64,000 nucleotides of DNA from Thermococcus litoralis DSM 5473 (GTDB lineage: Archaea; Methanobacteriota_B; Thermococci; Thermococcales; Thermococcaceae): the NCBI RefSeq assembly GCF_000246985.2, contig NC_022084.1, positions 119,994 to 183,993 on the forward strand, given 5' to 3'. The notes beneath the pieces are model-generated. The model was not told where the DNA came from, searched no databases, and saw only the letters and a program-made list of their open reading frames with translations. Both the position numbers and the translations under genes were made by a program. Shown here in pieces: positions 62,562-64,000 of the stretch (positions are counted from its first letter, which is position 1; each line of letters starts with the position of its first letter).

Positions 62562-63388
62562 TTAGTGGACAAATTTGACCTCTTTTCCTACGTATAAAGG
62601 TTCTACTTTACTTCCAAAAGCAGACATAAAGCTGCAAATCCCATCAAATCCTGTGCAGTGCCCTGGATAAAGTTTTTCAACCCCAAGGGCGCTAATGCCT
62701 TTAATGGCATCTTCCAAAATATTTCTCTTGGCTCCAGTTAGATGAAATCCACCCACCAGAGCAAAAATCGGCTTATTCATAAGTTTTATTGAGTGCCTCA
62801 CTATGTTCAAAATTCCACTATGGCCACAGCCAGTTATAACGACCATTTTGCCTCCAAGCTCAACGAGCAGTGACATGTCGTCTTTTAGAGGGTCTTTTAT
62901 CAGCTTTCTCCCATCCACGACATGGCCAACTGATCTATCCCAAGTCGTTCTCTCTATCTCACCGCTTGTGTATACCCCATCAAAAATCTTAACTGGTTTT
63001 TCCTTTAGTATAAAGTTGGCTCCGAGTTTTTCTAGATGCTCCTGTGAAAATGGAATTCCAATTTTCCTGCGCTTGGGTTTTAGAGCCACCCTTCTTAAAA
63101 ATATATCGGGGTGAGCATAAACCACTATGGAGTCTTTTCTCGCTGTTAAAAACTTTTCAAGCCCCCCAGTATGGTCGTAGTGACCGTGAGTAATGAATAC
63201 TGCATCAATCTCGTTGGGAGATATATTGAGCGCTTCCATATTGTGAAGCAAAATCGTGCCATCCGTACCTGCATCCACCAAAATCTTCCTCCCATTGTGC
63301 TCCACAAAAAGAGAAAAGCCATGGGCCCCGAGAAGGCCCTTTTAAACCCTGCATGATTTTCAAATAGCACTACCATCCTCATATTCAT
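62562..63388 (-). pseudogene. MBL-fold hydrolase with a 1-base frameshift near its start
   Basis: From 63305 leftwards it reads as a metallo-beta-lactamase-fold protein (THGHYDHTGG, TGCGHSG, LVGGFHL, YPGHCTG) of the dihydropterin-phosphate-synthase-like group. The real start (ATG near 63382, MVVLFENHAGFK) is in another frame: TTTAAAAGGG at 63340-63349 lacks one A, and AAAAA would give FKKGLLGAHGFSLFVEHNG. Start overlaps the upstream stop (ATGA). Either a real frameshift or a homopolymer error. Confidence 0.8.
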
Positions 63389-64000
63389 CCCTCAAAGGGG
63401 AGCTTGCCAAAATCCACTTCCAGTGTTTGGGTTGTCCTCCATACAAATGCTCCTTCTCCTTTAAGAACATGCTTTCTCATATCTCCTTGAGGCACTCCAT
63501 TAGCTTCATAAATCATGCTCTGCAGATCTGGATCGTTGTAAAGAACTAGCGTTGGTCCCGGTATGTTAAGGAGATTTTCCGCAACGTATCTGGAGCCTAA
63601 TACTGTAACCCTCCCCCTCATGGGTTGAGTCAATAGAGGAATGGCTGCACTTCCGGGGGTTGTGTAGAAAAGAACCGCCGCATCATCGATTCCTATTAAA
63701 GTGCTCCTTCTATCTTTAACAGCCGCCGCAAGGATTAGAAACGCCATTCCCACGGTACTTATGCTGTAAGTTTTTCCAAAGTCAACCAAAATGCTCTTGC
63801 CGAGCTTGGGAACTTCTCCCTCAAAAAAGGTCTCATCGAGGGAAGTGTAAACTTCTCTTATAACCTCTCCGTACTGTTCCTTTGACTTGGCTGCATCCGC
63901 TACACTTTTAACTTTGCCCCCAAGAATATCGGCATAGAGTTTATCGGTAAGAGAGCGATCCAATCCGTATATGGTCTGAATTATCGTTGATGCGGTGTAA
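63385..64000 (-). CDS. Unrecognised protein, 5' end outside the window
   Basis: The frame is open from 64000 without a stop. The TTG at 63963 is a poor start, and residues before it (ending TIIQTIYGLDRSL) look like real protein, so the gene begins beyond the window. Visible part: about 205 residues, alpha/beta, with GKSILVDFGKTYSISTVGMA and GIDDAAVLFYTTPGSAAIPLL. ATGA-coupled to the MBL gene. I do not recognise the family. Confidence 0.6.
   Translation of the reverse strand, partial: YTASTIIQTIYGLDRSLTDKLYADILGGKVKSVADAAKSKEQYGEVIREVYTSLDETFFEGEVPKLGKSILVDFGKTYSISTVGMAFLILAAAVKDRRSTLIGIDDAAVLFYTTPGSAAIPLLTQPMRGRVTVLGSRYVAENLLNIPGPTLVLYNDPDLQSMIYEANGVPQGDMRKHVLKGEGAFVWRTTQTLEVDFGKLPFEG

Noticed and set aside
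63340-63349. Programmed -1 frameshift in the MBL gene
   Set aside because: No X XXY YYZ heptamer in the right phase; -1 re-pairing of TTT AAA would fail. A lost A is simpler.

Overview
The window comes from a hyperthermophilic euryarchaeon of the order Thermococcales, most likely Thermococcus litoralis or a close relative. Evidence: the archaeal three-subunit RPA operon (RPA41/14/32), KEOPS Pcc1, ribosomal proteins S3Ae and S15, a GAN/RecJ-type nuclease, DGGGP synthase, TATA/BRE promoters and GGTG/GGAGGTG ribosome binding sites. The glyoxylate reductase also matches, as far as I remember it, the characterised T. litoralis enzyme down to its odd C-terminal tail. No search was run.

Layout. (1) 1-11,770: an AT-rich accessory block with two different RiPP (ribosomally made, modified peptide) loci side by side. 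One is a Cys-rich precursor plus a radical SAM/SPASM maturase, flanked by two paralogous M1-like metallopeptidases. The other is a complete thiazole-forming (TOMM/LAP) operon: a 52-residue precursor with a CCCCGGGG core, ABC exporter, E1-like partner, YcaO cyclodehydratase ending in PHPYP and SagB-type dehydrogenase. The two precursors share a duplicated ~140 bp promoter region and a leader motif. (2) 13,069-18,766: a probable TasA/bundling-pilus-like surface fibre operon (three DUF1102-type proteins, a TasA-like protein with a frameshifted signal peptide, a dedicated signal peptidase, DUF5305) with two winged-helix regulators. (3) 19,833-22,753: biotin uptake (EcfT, EcfA, BioY) with a BirA-like protein that appears catalytically degenerate and a near-perfect BirA operator in the divergent promoter. 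(4) 22,750-30,420: mostly core genes (MobA-like, JAMM protease, MazG, Lrp, SPOUT methylase, S3Ae, Pcc1, GAN, S15).

(5) 30,525-43,181: core genes interrupted by mobile DNA. There are two TnpB elements (one intact with an RHH gene, one 5'-truncated) and two copies of an 871 bp insertion sequence whose transposase is split by a -1 frame change at an A7 run. Between them lie gyaR, an aminotransferase, tRNA-Leu, tRNA-Lys, a BlaI-like regulator with an internal stop, an M48 protease, dCMP deaminase, glycosylation genes (HAD-GT2 fusion, GlcNAc-1-P transferase) and a stand-alone Cas6 that seems non-catalytic. (6) 43,239-50,592: core genes (Sec61 beta, EngB, Clp1-type RNA kinase, DGGGP synthase, RPA operon, ScpB). 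(7) About 50,650-62,520: a visibly GC-richer accessory island with a STAND ATPase regulator, secreted proteins, a TrmB-type regulator with a palindromic operator, a QueG-like Fe-S protein, a large Thr/Glu-rich lipoprotein and an SDR. (8) 62,562-64,000: a frameshifted MBL-fold gene and the end of an unrecognised gene.

Several genes look broken or recoded: the TasA-like gene, the BlaI-like gene, the MBL gene, TnpB copy 2 and both transposases. Each could be biology or sequence error, and I mark them as such.
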